NCBI GenBank assembly: GCA_038527215.1
Contig: JBCBGC010000004.1
Coordinates: forward strand, 81,565-145,564
Direction of reading: 5' to 3'
Source of the DNA: JAWPMV01 sp038527215
GTDB lineage: Bacteria > Bacteroidota > Bacteroidia > J057
DNA: 64,000 nucleotides
The notes below the pieces were generated by a model that was not told where the DNA came from, searched no databases, and was given only the letters and a program-made list of their open reading frames with translations. The position numbers were made by a program, and so were the translations under genes. Shown in pieces: positions 8,498 to 17,001 of this stretch. Each line of letters starts with the position of its first letter. Within the stretch, counting starts at the first letter, position 1.

Positions 8498-9094
8498 ATG
8501 AAACCTTCACTTCTTTGGCTGGGGCTATTGCTGAGCCTTTTTCCCGCCAACCTACAAGCTCAATCAGGTTCTGAAAACTACCCCCTGCGCATCACGCTCA
8601 TGGATGAAAGTGTAAGTCTTCCCAGCTTCCAGGCGCTGACCTATTCTTTTCATCCGGCTATCATGATAGGGACGGAAAAAAAGCTCAATCAGCACCCCAT
8701 TCATCAATGGATCCTATCAGCTAACCTGGGTTTTTATCATCACGCGACCTCCCAATCCGCGCTCTTTCTCCTTCCGGAAATCGGCTACCGCTATGAGCCC
8801 GGCAAATGGTACGCTTCAGCCCGCTTCGGCCTCGGCTATAGCCACGCCTTTTACTTTGGACCGGAGTTTCGCTACGAAGGGGGAGAAATAGCTCCGGTCT
8901 CGGGATATGGACAGGGCGCCTTGATCCCTTCTCTGGCCTTAGAGACGGGTTACCGCTGGAAGGACAAAGCAAACAGTCCTGCCGTTTACCTGCTCTGGAT
9001 GAATAATCTGGAAGTGCCCTTTCACATTTATACCCCCGTGCATCAGTTCGTAGGCCTCGGTCTTTCCTTTTACCCTTTCACTCCTAAATCCTAA
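8498..9094 (+). CDS. Small secreted/outer-membrane beta-barrel-like protein
   Basis: The product is 198 residues from the ATG at 8498; the TTG at 8483 is less likely. A signal peptide ends at NLQAQS. The mature part alternates hydrophobic and polar residues with many aromatics (GYRYEPGKWYASARFGLGYSHAF) and ends in VGLGLSFYPFTPKS, which suggests about eight transmembrane beta strands. It lies 5 bp before a serine-hydrolase lipoprotein, so the two are surely co-transcribed. No family name can be given. Confidence 0.72.
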   Translation: MKPSLLWLGLLLSLFPANLQAQSGSENYPLRITLMDESVSLPSFQALTYSFHPAIMIGTEKKLNQHPIHQWILSANLGFYHHATSQSALFLLPEIGYRYEPGKWYASARFGLGYSHAFYFGPEFRYEGGEIAPVSGYGQGALIPSLALETGYRWKDKANSPAVYLLWMNNLEVPFHIYTPVHQFVGLGLSFYPFTPKS

Positions 9095-9099
9095 GCACC

Positions 9100-10281
9100 A
9101 TGAAAAAGTTCATATTTCCCCTCTTAATCCTTGCTGTCTTTTCTGCCTGTGAAGAAGCTCCGGAAGTCATCATTTCTAGCTATGATTGCCAATTAGGCTT
9201 TCCCCATCAAAGCGATAGCCATCCCAAGTCTACCGACTTGCAGGCGGCTTTCGATCAGGTCGCTGCGGTAAGCCCCGGCATGCAGGTGGCCGTCAAAACC
9301 ACCGATGGAAATAGTTGGCTGGCTGCGGCGGGCTATGCGGATATGCAGGAACAGGTTCGCATGGAAAATTGTCATCCCCTCATGGTGGGTAGTATTTCCA
9401 AGACCTTCACCGGCGTGCTCATCATGCAATTGCATGACGAGGGAATCCTGGACGTCAAGGATGCCCTCTCAGCCTGGCTCGGACAGGATCTCATTGGCGA
9501 AATCGCCAACGCTGACCAAGTGAGCCTGGAACAACTGCTACACCATACCAGCGGGATCAGAGATTACTTGGGAAATGAGCAATACCTCAAATCCCTCAAT
9601 GTGCCTTATCTGTTGGAAACCCAGGCGGAGAAACTGCGATATATCTACGGGAAAAAAGCACCGTTTACCCCCGGTGAGCGCTACAGCTATTCCAATACCA
9701 ACTATGTGTTGCTGGGACTGGTGGTAGAAAAGGCCCGGCAAATGCCCCTTTGGGATGCGGTGGACATGTACATCGTCCAGCCTTTAGGGCTTAGCCATAC
9801 CCAGATGGGAACCCACCAGCAGCCTATTCCTGAAGGGACGGCTCGTCCTTACCGCCTGCGGGGCAAGCAAACCTACGAGGATATTTATGAAGTGGCGGTC
9901 TCCGATGCTGCCACGGGCGATGGGGGGATGGCCAGCAATATGCAGGAATTGGTGGTTTTCATGGAGGGCCTTTTTGGCGGAAAACTCATGTCGGATTCAG
10001 CTTTACAACTCATGATCACCAATGAGGTGAAAACAGGGCCAGATGGAGCTGATTTTTCCTGGCCTGAGGAAGGATATGGACTGGGCATCTCCGTTTGGCG
10101 GACGCCCTACGGACTGGCTTATGGCCATACCGGGAGTACTTCGTCTTATGACGCTTTTTTGTTTTACTTCCCTGATACTGAACAGAGTCTGGCCATTGGC
10201 TACTCCGTTTCAGCCAATGATGAGATCTGGGGTATCCGTCGGGAAATGCGGTTAAACTTGCTGGAAATCCTGTTTCAATAA
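9100..10281 (+). CDS. Beta-lactamase-fold serine hydrolase lipoprotein (class C/DD-peptidase-like)
   Basis: The protein is 393 residues with a lipobox at Cys17 (FSAC). Catalytic motifs of the serine beta-lactamase/DD-peptidase fold are present: S98-I-S-K101 (nucleophile and base), Y-S-N in RYSYSNTNY, and H-T-G in YGHTGSTSSYDAF replacing KTG. The HHTSGI segment is typical of the Beta-lactamase family (Pfam PF00144). Members include D-aminopeptidases, esterases and beta-lactam hydrolases; the substrate here is unknown. It is the last gene of the MarR/AraC/barrel cluster and is followed by a strong terminator. Two further members of the same fold occur at 41.2 and 48.9 kb. Confidence 0.87.
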   Translation: MKKFIFPLLILAVFSACEEAPEVIISSYDCQLGFPHQSDSHPKSTDLQAAFDQVAAVSPGMQVAVKTTDGNSWLAAAGYADMQEQVRMENCHPLMVGSISKTFTGVLIMQLHDEGILDVKDALSAWLGQDLIGEIANADQVSLEQLLHHTSGIRDYLGNEQYLKSLNVPYLLETQAEKLRYIYGKKAPFTPGERYSYSNTNYVLLGLVVEKARQMPLWDAVDMYIVQPLGLSHTQMGTHQQPIPEGTARPYRLRGKQTYEDIYEVAVSDAATGDGGMASNMQELVVFMEGLFGGKLMSDSALQLMITNEVKTGPDGADFSWPEEGYGLGISVWRTPYGLAYGHTGSTSSYDAFLFYFPDTEQSLAIGYSVSANDEIWGIRREMRLNLLEILFQ

Positions 10282-10292
10282 GGCCTTTAGCG

Positions 10293-10328
10293 AAAACCCG
10301 GCGCATGCTAAGATGATGCCGGGTTTTT
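10293..10328 (+). terminator. Rho-independent terminator
   Basis: AAAACCCGGC (10293-10302) pairs perfectly with GCCGGGTTTT (10318-10327) and ends in a T-run. It closes the serine-hydrolase operon and lies immediately upstream of the hpd promoter. Confidence 0.85.
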
Positions 10329-10330
10329 GC

Positions 10331-10361
10331 TTGACAAAATTGAGGGGAATTCGTATATTTG
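10331..10361 (+). promoter_or_regulatory. Promoter of hpd (TTGAC ... TATATTTG)
   Basis: TTGAC at 10331-10335 and TATATTTG at 10354-10361 are separated by 18 bp. This fits the Bacteroidota -33/-7 layout, and the second box matches TAnnTTTG exactly. Transcription would begin within or just after the palindrome at 10361-10383. Confidence 0.75.
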
Positions 10362-10383
10362 TTATAGCAATAGTTGCTATAAC
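10361..10383. promoter_or_regulatory. Perfect palindromic operator at the hpd promoter
   Basis: GTTATAGCAA (10361-10370), a 3-bp centre TAG, and TTGCTATAAC (10374-10383) form a perfect 23-bp inverted repeat. It overlaps the last base of the -7 box and covers the expected transcription start, the classic position for a repressor site. The size and symmetry suit a dimeric winged-helix repressor such as MarR, but the cognate regulator is not identified. Confidence 0.75.
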
Positions 10384-10401
10384 AACTAATTGACGAAAAT
10401 C

Positions 10402-11535
10402 ATGAAGAATAACTCCCTCAGCCTTCCCAAATTATACGATACTGCCTCTGATTTCATGCCGATCCTCGGTACGGATTACATTGAGCTGTATGTGAGCAAC
10501 GCCAAGCAAGCGGCTCATTATTATAAATCTGCCTTTGGTTTTCAATCATTAGCCTATTCCGGGCTGGAAACGGGTAAAAGAGACTATGAATCCTATGTAG
10601 TGGTGCAGGATAAAATCAGGTTGGTCCTTACCTCTCCCCTGAAAAGCGGCACGGATGTAGGGCGCCACATTGATCAACACGGAGATGGGGTGAAAGTCAC
10701 GGCGCTTTGGGTCGATGACGCAACCTATGCCTACGAAGAGGCCATCCGCCGTGGGGCAGCGTCCTTTATGGAACCTGTACGCGAGGAGGATGCGAACGGG
10801 CATGTGATCCGCGCAGGCATTTACACCTATGGTGAAGTGGTACACATGTTTGTCGAGCGGAAAAATTACCAGGGTGTTTTCCTCCCAGGTTATGAAAAAT
10901 GGTCTCCCCGATATACTGCAGCGCCCGTTGGCCTTAAGTATGTGGACCACATGGTCGGCAATGTAGCCCTGGGCAAGATGGACTATTGGGTAAAATTCTA
11001 CCAGGAAGTGCTGGGTTTTGCTCAAATCTTGTCTTTCGACGATAATGACATTTCTACCGAATACTCCGCCCTGATGAGTAAAGTAATGAGCAATGGCAAT
11101 GGTCGGATTAAATTCCCGATCAACGAACCTGCTCCCGGCAAGAAAAAATCTCAGGTAGATGAATACCTGGAATTCTACGAAGGAGAAGGGGTGCAGCATA
11201 TTGCGGTGGCTACTGATGACATTATTTCCACCGTTACGGCCCTTAGGGATCGTGGGGTTGAGTTTTTGGATATCCCAGATAGCTACTACGATGAATTACT
11301 AGATAGAGTAGGGGAGATTGACGAAGATATCGAACCTTTGCGCGAGCTCGGCATCCTGGTAGACCGCGACGAAGAAGGCTACTTATTGCAGATTTTTACC
11401 AAAACAGTCCAAGCCCGGCCTACGATGTTCTTCGAGATTATCCAGCGCAAAGGAGCTACTTCCTTCGGTAAGGGTAATTTTAAAGCCTTGTTCGTAGCCC
11501 TGGAAAAAGAGCAAGAAAAAAGAGGAAATCTCTAG
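10402..11535 (+). CDS. hpd: 4-hydroxyphenylpyruvate dioxygenase
   Basis: The enzyme is 377 residues from the ATG at 10402. It converts 4-hydroxyphenylpyruvate to homogentisate using Fe(II) and O2, in cytosolic tyrosine catabolism. Two vicinal-oxygen-chelate domains are visible. The three iron ligands fall in the C-terminal domain: His183 in YVDHMVGN, His266 in GVQHIAVAT and Glu345 in FFEIIQRKGA. The length and the C-terminal gate helix (GKGNFKALFVALEKEQ) match the bacterial family. It is expressed from its own promoter with a palindromic operator. A terminator-like hairpin separates it from an aminotransferase that could supply its substrate. No homogentisate dioxygenase is in the window. Confidence 0.97.
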   Translation: MKNNSLSLPKLYDTASDFMPILGTDYIELYVSNAKQAAHYYKSAFGFQSLAYSGLETGKRDYESYVVVQDKIRLVLTSPLKSGTDVGRHIDQHGDGVKVTALWVDDATYAYEEAIRRGAASFMEPVREEDANGHVIRAGIYTYGEVVHMFVERKNYQGVFLPGYEKWSPRYTAAPVGLKYVDHMVGNVALGKMDYWVKFYQEVLGFAQILSFDDNDISTEYSALMSKVMSNGNGRIKFPINEPAPGKKKSQVDEYLEFYEGEGVQHIAVATDDIISTVTALRDRGVEFLDIPDSYYDELLDRVGEIDEDIEPLRELGILVDRDEEGYLLQIFTKTVQARPTMFFEIIQRKGATSFGKGNFKALFVALEKEQEKRGNL

Positions 11536-11553
11536 ATATTCCTTCTCATATTG

Positions 11554-11588
11554 CAGGAAGGGGCAGATGATTTGCTCCTTCCTGTTTT
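11554..11588 (+). terminator. Terminator or attenuator between hpd and the aminotransferase
   Basis: CAGGAAGGGGCA (11554-11565) pairs with TGCTCCTTCCTG (11573-11584) with one mismatch and is followed by TTTT. It would reduce read-through from hpd into the next gene. Confidence 0.75.
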
Positions 11589-11633
11589 GGTTTTTATGTC
11601 CTAAGATCCTCACCCCTTTTTTCCGATTTTCTC

Positions 11634-12764
11634 ATGTCAATTTCGCCCTTCAAAGCCCATATAGATGCCTTTCAGGCAGACCTGAATTCTAAAGCTGGTC
11701 GCACCAAAAGTGAAGTGGAGGCACTGGTAGGAAACCAGACCCTGCACAAGTTGTCCTCCAACGAAAATGCCCTGGGACCTTCTCCCAAAGCCCTGGAAGC
11801 CATCCAGAACATGCTGCCTCGCCTGCATGAATATGGCCATCGCGTCGACACGCCTTTTCGGGAAGCCCTGTCTCGATTGTGGGAAGGCAACATGCATCCG
11901 GACCAGTTTATCACGGCTAATTCCGGATTGGAAATCATTGATCTGGCAGCCCGGGCCTTCCTGGAACCCGGCACGACGGCTATTTTTTCCAACCCTACTT
12001 TCCACGTCTACGAGATATTTACCCAGGTAAACGGGGCCGAAACGGTGAACGTCCCTTTACTGAATCCCGATTACAGCCTGGACGTAGATGGCATACTGCG
12101 ATCGGTAGACGATAGAACCCGTCTGATTTTTATGACCAATCCCAATAATCCCACCGGCACCATGATTCCGAAGGAGGCGGTGGATGCGGTGGTAAATGGG
12201 GTGCCCGATCATGTGGTGATTGTACATGACGAGGTCTACTGGCATTTTGCGGAAACGGAAAATTTTCCTTTTGCCCGGGATTATGTACTGGCAGGGAAAA
12301 ACGTCATTGGCCTTCATTCCTTTTCCAAAGCCTATGGCTTGGCCGGCATGCGGGTAGGTTATGGCTTTTCCACGCCTCGGATTGCCACCTACCTGCAGAA
12401 ACTAAGGAGACCTTTCTTTATCAACACCCTCAGTATGGAAGGCGCCCTGGCCGCCCTGGAAGATGTGGAACATCTGGAAAAATCTGTGGCCTTAGTTAAG
12501 GAGGAGAAAGCCTGGCTATATGCGGAATTGTCCCGATTAGGCATGCATTTCTGGCCCAGCCACACCAACTTCATCTTATTTAAGTCTCCCTTACCTACCA
12601 GGGACTTCGTAGCCCGGATGTTGGAAAAAGGCGTCATGGTCCGCGAAGGCGACAACAATGGTGCGCCAGGCTGTATCCGGCTGACCATTGGCACCAGACC
12701 TTCGAATGAAGCCTTTATTGAAGCGCTGGAAGTCCTGCTGACCAGCCTGGGAACTACTGCTTAA
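11634..12764 (+). CDS. PLP-dependent aminotransferase, HisC-like/aromatic type
   Basis: The product is 376 residues of fold-type I aminotransferase. Key segments are LSSNENALGPSPKALEAI at the N terminus, NPNNPTGT, VIVHDEVYWHF with the PLP-ring aspartate, SFSKAYGLAGMRVGY with the Schiff-base lysine, and a C-terminal CIRLTIGTRPSNEAF arginine region. The sequence is closest in style to histidinol-phosphate aminotransferases. No other his gene is nearby and it follows hpd, so a role in converting tyrosine or phenylalanine to the 2-oxo acid is a reasonable inference. A HisC assignment cannot be excluded. It overlaps the convergent gene's stop by 11 bp. Confidence 0.88.
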   Translation: MSISPFKAHIDAFQADLNSKAGRTKSEVEALVGNQTLHKLSSNENALGPSPKALEAIQNMLPRLHEYGHRVDTPFREALSRLWEGNMHPDQFITANSGLEIIDLAARAFLEPGTTAIFSNPTFHVYEIFTQVNGAETVNVPLLNPDYSLDVDGILRSVDDRTRLIFMTNPNNPTGTMIPKEAVDAVVNGVPDHVVIVHDEVYWHFAETENFPFARDYVLAGKNVIGLHSFSKAYGLAGMRVGYGFSTPRIATYLQKLRRPFFINTLSMEGALAALEDVEHLEKSVALVKEEKAWLYAELSRLGMHFWPSHTNFILFKSPLPTRDFVARMLEKGVMVREGDNNGAPGCIRLTIGTRPSNEAFIEALEVLLTSLGTTA

Positions 12765-13851
12765 TGAAGCCCCCTCGGGCTACTTTACGGTTTTTGGATT
12801 GCAAAATCAGGTGATAGGCCCCTGCGGGTAGGTCAGAAACCGGGATATGCGTTTCCACGTCCTGGACCTCAATCTGCTGGATTTTTTTACCTAAAGAATT
12901 ATAGAGAAGGTAAGAGGCCTTTTCTCCGCGGAAGGCTGACCATTTGATCACCACCTGATCCGCTACGGGATTGGGAAAGACCTCGAGCCTGGGCAGTTGA
13001 GCCAGGGCGGGCTTGAGACCCGTGGAACCAAATACCCCTTCATTGTATAAATCCTGGACTTCCGATAGGGCCAGGGCTTTATCAAAGATTTTGACCTCGT
13101 CTATGGCTCCCTGGAAGTACTGGGGTTTACCATCCCAGTATCCCCGACCAATCCAGAGTTTTTCATGCTTCTTGGCATCGGAGAAAAATTCATGGGTAGT
13201 AGGCCAGCCGAAATTATAGTTTCGGTTGGTCATTTCGACTCCATTGAGAAAGCCGGTGTTATAGTTGGGCCCCACCACGGCGACATAGTGATACCATACC
13301 CCAACGGTAATGGGCGTCCAGGAATCATAGCAGAAGGAAGGGAGAAAGCATTCGTTGGAAAAAATGGTGAAATACAGCCGCTCTGATTGCCGATGCACGG
13401 GTGAGTGGCCTACTTCGATGATCAGCCCTTGATTAGAAGCATCGAACATCTGGGCACAGGAGTCTTCCGCTCCATAGTAAAAAATCGGCATAATGCCTTT
13501 ATCCTTGGGGATGCGATCTACCCTAAACCAAACGGAAATGGCCCCCTCTGATAGGGAAGAAAATAAAGAAGGAGGCGCCATGCCATTATCTGGTACCCGT
13601 ACATAATCATCAAAGCCATCGAATTCCAGGGCTTTTCCTCTGGGGCCATTGACTTTCAGGCCGCCATAATACCGACCATGGAAATTGTTGAGGCTTTCAT
13701 CCTCCAGGAAGGTGGAACCTGCTTTCATGCTGTCAAAACTCCAATGGGCGACCAGATGTGCCAAAAGGGAGTCATTATTGACCTGAGCCGAAAGCGGGGA
13801 ACTCAGGCAAAACAAACTGGATAGGATCAGAAAGCAGCTAAAGGATTTCAT
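12754..13851 (-). CDS. Secreted LamG-domain protein with T9SS sorting domain
   Basis: The protein is 365 residues with a signal peptide ending at PLSAQ. Residues of about 30-265 form a LamG/concanavalin-like jelly roll: AHWSFDS, ALEFDGFDDYVRVPD, AISVWFRVDR, WYHYVAVV, GAIDEVKIFDKALALSEVQDLYN. The last about 80 residues are a type A T9SS domain (LEVFPNPVADQVVIKW ... LPAGAYHLILQSKN). The family binds glycans or proteins at the surface. It is secreted by T9SS and anchored or released. The gene lies 22 bp upstream of the cluster's next minus-strand gene at 13873-14613 and ends in an 11-bp convergent overlap with the aminotransferase. Confidence 0.88.
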   Translation of the reverse strand: MKSFSCFLILSSLFCLSSPLSAQVNNDSLLAHLVAHWSFDSMKAGSTFLEDESLNNFHGRYYGGLKVNGPRGKALEFDGFDDYVRVPDNGMAPPSLFSSLSEGAISVWFRVDRIPKDKGIMPIFYYGAEDSCAQMFDASNQGLIIEVGHSPVHRQSERLYFTIFSNECFLPSFCYDSWTPITVGVWYHYVAVVGPNYNTGFLNGVEMTNRNYNFGWPTTHEFFSDAKKHEKLWIGRGYWDGKPQYFQGAIDEVKIFDKALALSEVQDLYNEGVFGSTGLKPALAQLPRLEVFPNPVADQVVIKWSAFRGEKASYLLYNSLGKKIQQIEVQDVETHIPVSDLPAGAYHLILQSKNRKVARGGFIKQ

Positions 13852-13872
13852 GTGGAATGGATCTGGGTGAGC

Positions 13873-14613
13873 TTATTGGATGAGTAAGCGGTGAGCCTGA
13901 ATAGGCTGGCCGTTATCCGTAAGAACGTAGAGATAATGTCCTGGGGCAATGCCCTCAAGTTTCATTTGCAAGCGCTGCCCTTGAAGGGAAAGGGGTAAAC
14001 TCCCGACTTTTTGACCGTTTAGGCGGTACAGGAGGAATTCGGGTTCCTGGAGAGATTCGGTCGGGCCTTCTGCATAGAGATAAGCGTGGGCAGGTATGGG
14101 ATAAATTCGCCAGGATGTTTTGTTCCAAACCGCTTCCAGCCCGGTCGTATTGATGACCTGATACTGGATGGTCAGGCGAACCTGGTCTGTGGTATCCGCA
14201 TCATTGAAAAAAATGTAGGTGATACTGCCCTCGGCCGGTACGCCATCATGATCAGGGTAGACATGGCCGGTAAAGTGAAGGGAATCTATTTGTCCGGCTT
14301 CCAACGTCAGGGCCTGAGCGGTAACTGAAACCGAGGGTCCGTAACAAGATCCCCAGCAAATCGCGTTGCTATCGGTAAGCGGGGTATAGGCGGAATCCAA
14401 TCTTCTTACCTGCACTGCCACAGCTGTATCAGAGATGTTTTGGATAGCAGCATAGCCGAAGATCGCATTGTCGTGGGTGGCGTCTCCCAAGACCAGCGAG
14501 TCCTGCTGGATAATTTTGAGGCTCTGGCCATAAAGACTAGCTGGCCAAAGGAAGGTCAGGGCGCCTAAAAAGGCCCAAAGGATACCTAGAGATAAAGAAA
14601 ATCGCCTGATCAT
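13873..14613 (-). CDS. Secreted protein of unknown function with T9SS sorting domain
   Basis: The product is 246 residues with a signal peptide ending near LYGQS. Residues of about 35-150 form one beta-sandwich-like domain (FGYAAIQNISDTAVAVQVRR ... GSITYIFFNDADTTDQV) resembling DUF-type Ig-like stress or host-interaction domains, with a CWGSC pair of cysteines. The C-terminal about 80 residues are a T9SS domain (WRIYPIPAHAYLYAEG ... IAPGHYLYVLTDNG). Its start codon lies inside one arm of a perfect 14-bp inverted repeat. It sits between two other minus-strand secreted-protein genes. Confidence 0.82.
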   Translation of the reverse strand: MIRRFSLSLGILWAFLGALTFLWPASLYGQSLKIIQQDSLVLGDATHDNAIFGYAAIQNISDTAVAVQVRRLDSAYTPLTDSNAICWGSCYGPSVSVTAQALTLEAGQIDSLHFTGHVYPDHDGVPAEGSITYIFFNDADTTDQVRLTIQYQVINTTGLEAVWNKTSWRIYPIPAHAYLYAEGPTESLQEPEFLLYRLNGQKVGSLPLSLQGQRLQMKLEGIAPGHYLYVLTDNGQPIQAHRLLIQ

Positions 14614-14665
14614 GTAAGTACAGTTTTACAATCCTAGCTGTAAATTGCAAAATGATCAGGCGATT
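14600..14665 (-). repeat. 14-bp perfect inverted repeat covering a start codon
   Basis: AATCGCCTGATCAT (14600-14613) and ATGATCAGGCGATT (14652-14665) are exact reverse complements, 38 bp apart. The first arm contains the ATG and first codons of the T9SS protein gene on the minus strand. In the mRNA leader the second arm would pair with the first and bury the start codon. Confidence 0.85.
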
Positions 14666-14681
14666 ATTTGTCGGATAGCTG

Positions 14682-16052
14682 CTATTTCCGAGCTGGGCAG
14701 CCTTCACACTGTTCATGAACGATGCGGCCATCTCCATCGGTCAGGCGGATATAGAAGATCGCATCGGGGCCTTTTCTATGGGTAAAAAAATAGCGGAATA
14801 CTTTCCGACCAGCATTGACCCGGTGGAGGTTGTGGAACACGCGTTTGAGTTGGCCATCCGCTTCATAGACGGCGAGCGTTCCTCCGCGAATTTCTTCCTC
14901 CAGGACGACATTGACAGCCCCGCTCACGGTTTGCCGTGGAAAGAGCCTCGCGGCTGTAGTTTCCAGGGATAGCGGACCTCTGGCCAGGATCTCATCTGCT
15001 TGCATGACCCGCATTTCGTATTGTCTGCCAGGCAGTACTGGCGTTTGGGCGATGAATCTTCCGTGGTGTAGGCCGGGACGGACGCTTTTGTGCTCATCCA
15101 GAACAAAAAATAGATTGCCAGCGAGATCATAGACGCCTGCAGAAATCTCGCTTTCTTCTGCGATCTTATAGTTCAAGGTGGTTTCAGCATGAAGCGTGGG
15201 CAAGCTAAGCACACTGTCTCCCAGTCGCACTTCTTTTTCAGCCAGTAGCCTGCCGTCTCCCTCCAGTTTCAGGACTAAGACCGCGGTATCCCCCAGGGTA
15301 TGATTGGCGCCTATTTTCCATTGGCGGAAGCCCTTTTCCAGCTTTTGGTTAGTAAAATAGGTTCTGAGGATGGCGCCCTCCTGATCGTACAGCTTCAGGC
15401 TTGCCCGGGAAATATGATCCGGAAGGAGGGTTTCCAGGCTGGTTTTGATGGCCGTAATATGGTGGGGACGACTGCGGAAATCGAAGGAAGAGAGCGGAAT
15501 ATCCCGGGCTACGCTGACGATTTCTGCCAGGTCTCTTACCATGCTGGTGTCCTCAGCATAAATCTCCTGAACCCGCAACTTGTTGGTGATGGACCAAAGG
15601 GCGGACTGCGCAGTAGAATTCTGATAGTCTTTTTCGGCAATGCGACTCACCAGTTCCAGTAAGGGACCCGTAGCCAGGGTACTGAGGCTGAATATAGAAC
15701 CCTTTTTGGGTGCCATATTTTTGGCTTGGGTACACATGGTGTAGAGAGAAGTGGCCTTCTGCCGGCCAGGGCCGATGGCCAGGAAGGCAGGGGCGGTCAC
15801 AATCAAGTCTTGCTCAGACTGGTCCTGACTCTTAAACTGATGCCCGGCTTCAATTTCCAGGTTGAGGACCTGGCGGGAGAGGTTTTTAACCAGGACCTGA
15901 AGGACCTGACCCTGATAGCCTCCCAGACTTCGGGCTTGTACCTGGACCCAGTTTTTGGCCAGGGCCTCACTAAGGCTAAGTCTTGATTGAGCATACAGGC
16001 TAGTAGGGAGATAAAACAGGGCTACCAGGCACAGGGGAATAATGGTTTTCAT
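14682..16052 (-). CDS. Secreted protein of unknown function
   Basis: The product is 456 residues with a signal peptide ending at LYAQS. The first about 200 residues (ARSLGGYQGQVLQVLVKNLS ... PGRQKATSLYTMCTQAKNMAPKKG) resemble a family of Bacteroidota proteins that describe blood- or matrix-like adhesion, but no family name is certain. The rest alternates beta strands, probably Ig-like modules (ISRASLKLYDQEG, AEESEISAGVYDLAGNLFFVL). No T9SS domain is evident. The end CEGCPARK carries two cysteines. Divergent from the phosphodiester glycosidase gene. The second gene of the minus-strand cluster starts 68 bp downstream. Confidence 0.75.
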   Translation of the reverse strand: MKTIIPLCLVALFYLPTSLYAQSRLSLSEALAKNWVQVQARSLGGYQGQVLQVLVKNLSRQVLNLEIEAGHQFKSQDQSEQDLIVTAPAFLAIGPGRQKATSLYTMCTQAKNMAPKKGSIFSLSTLATGPLLELVSRIAEKDYQNSTAQSALWSITNKLRVQEIYAEDTSMVRDLAEIVSVARDIPLSSFDFRSRPHHITAIKTSLETLLPDHISRASLKLYDQEGAILRTYFTNQKLEKGFRQWKIGANHTLGDTAVLVLKLEGDGRLLAEKEVRLGDSVLSLPTLHAETTLNYKIAEESEISAGVYDLAGNLFFVLDEHKSVRPGLHHGRFIAQTPVLPGRQYEMRVMQADEILARGPLSLETTAARLFPRQTVSGAVNVVLEEEIRGGTLAVYEADGQLKRVFHNLHRVNAGRKVFRYFFTHRKGPDAIFYIRLTDGDGRIVHEQCEGCPARK

Positions 16053-16227
16053 GGGAAAAAGGGATGAAAAGGAAATAGTGATTTTTCTATATAATAATGC
16101 GGGGTATGGAAAAAGTTACAAGAAATAATTTATGGTATTGAATAATTTCGTATGTTGTACGAGATACCCTTATTGGCTTCTGGCCTTTAAGGGTCCTCAA
16201 AACTGCTAGAAAGAAAGAATTCATTTT

Positions 16228-16986
16228 ATGAAACCTGCCCCCTTTGCTGTAATTGCGGGCCTATTCTTCGGTATCCTTACTTGTGGTGCCGGTGGTCCTC
16301 AAAGTATGGATTTCTATGCGGAGCGTGTCCCTTTTCAAGACGTCACTTTTGACGTGGTAACGCTTGATTTGCGGAAAGTTTCCCTTCAGACTTTTAAAGC
16401 CAAAAGTGATCATCCCCAGCCCATCAATGCGGCCTGGGTGAAACAGATCGTAGAGCGACAAAAGAGAAAACTGTTGGCCGCCACCAATGGCGGAATTTTT
16501 AACCCTGGTTTCATTCCTGCTGGTCTTTACATAGAAGGCGGCAAGGAATGGGTGGGCTTAAACGTCAAGGAAGGAAGAGGTAATTTTTACCTGCAACCCA
16601 ACGGTGTTTTTTTGATCGGTCAAAATGGGCAGGCGGAGATTTACCCTTCCCTGGCTTATCTGGCTGCCCGAAAAAAGGCCCAATATGCCATCCAATCAGG
16701 CCCCCTTCTCTTGAATAAAGGCAAAATCCATCCGGCCTTTCGGGAAGGCTCCAAGAACCGGTATATCCGAAATGGGGTAGGGATCATTGATGAACATCAC
16801 GTTGTATTGGTGATTTCTAATGCGCCTGTGAACCTCTATACCTTTGCCCGGTTTTTTCGGGATTATGCGGAATGCCATTCTGCCTTGTACCTGGACGGTG
16901 CCATTTCGAATATGTATATTCCCTCCCTGGGACGAAATGAAACCCAGGGTAAGTTTGCCAGTATGGTGGCCGTAGTTCGAAAATAA
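16228..16986 (+). CDS. Phosphodiester glycosidase-family protein (NAGPA/YigE-like)
   Basis: The product is 252 residues with an N-terminal signal or lipoprotein-like segment (FFGILTCGAG). It matches the DUF2233/NAGPA fold: ATNGGIFNPGFIPAGLYIEGGK, a central QSGPLLLNKGKIHPAF, NRYIRNGVGII and the late YLDGAISNMYIPS. The human homologue uncovers mannose-6-phosphate by cleaving a phosphodiester-linked sugar, and bacterial members are often tied to exopolysaccharide. The substrate is unknown here. It is probably co-transcribed with the phosphodiesterase gene 15 bp downstream. Confidence 0.87.
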   Translation: MKPAPFAVIAGLFFGILTCGAGGPQSMDFYAERVPFQDVTFDVVTLDLRKVSLQTFKAKSDHPQPINAAWVKQIVERQKRKLLAATNGGIFNPGFIPAGLYIEGGKEWVGLNVKEGRGNFYLQPNGVFLIGQNGQAEIYPSLAYLAARKKAQYAIQSGPLLLNKGKIHPAFREGSKNRYIRNGVGIIDEHHVVLVISNAPVNLYTFARFFRDYAECHSALYLDGAISNMYIPSLGRNETQGKFASMVAVVRK

Positions 16987-17001
16987 GCCTGAGAAGAGGG
17001 T

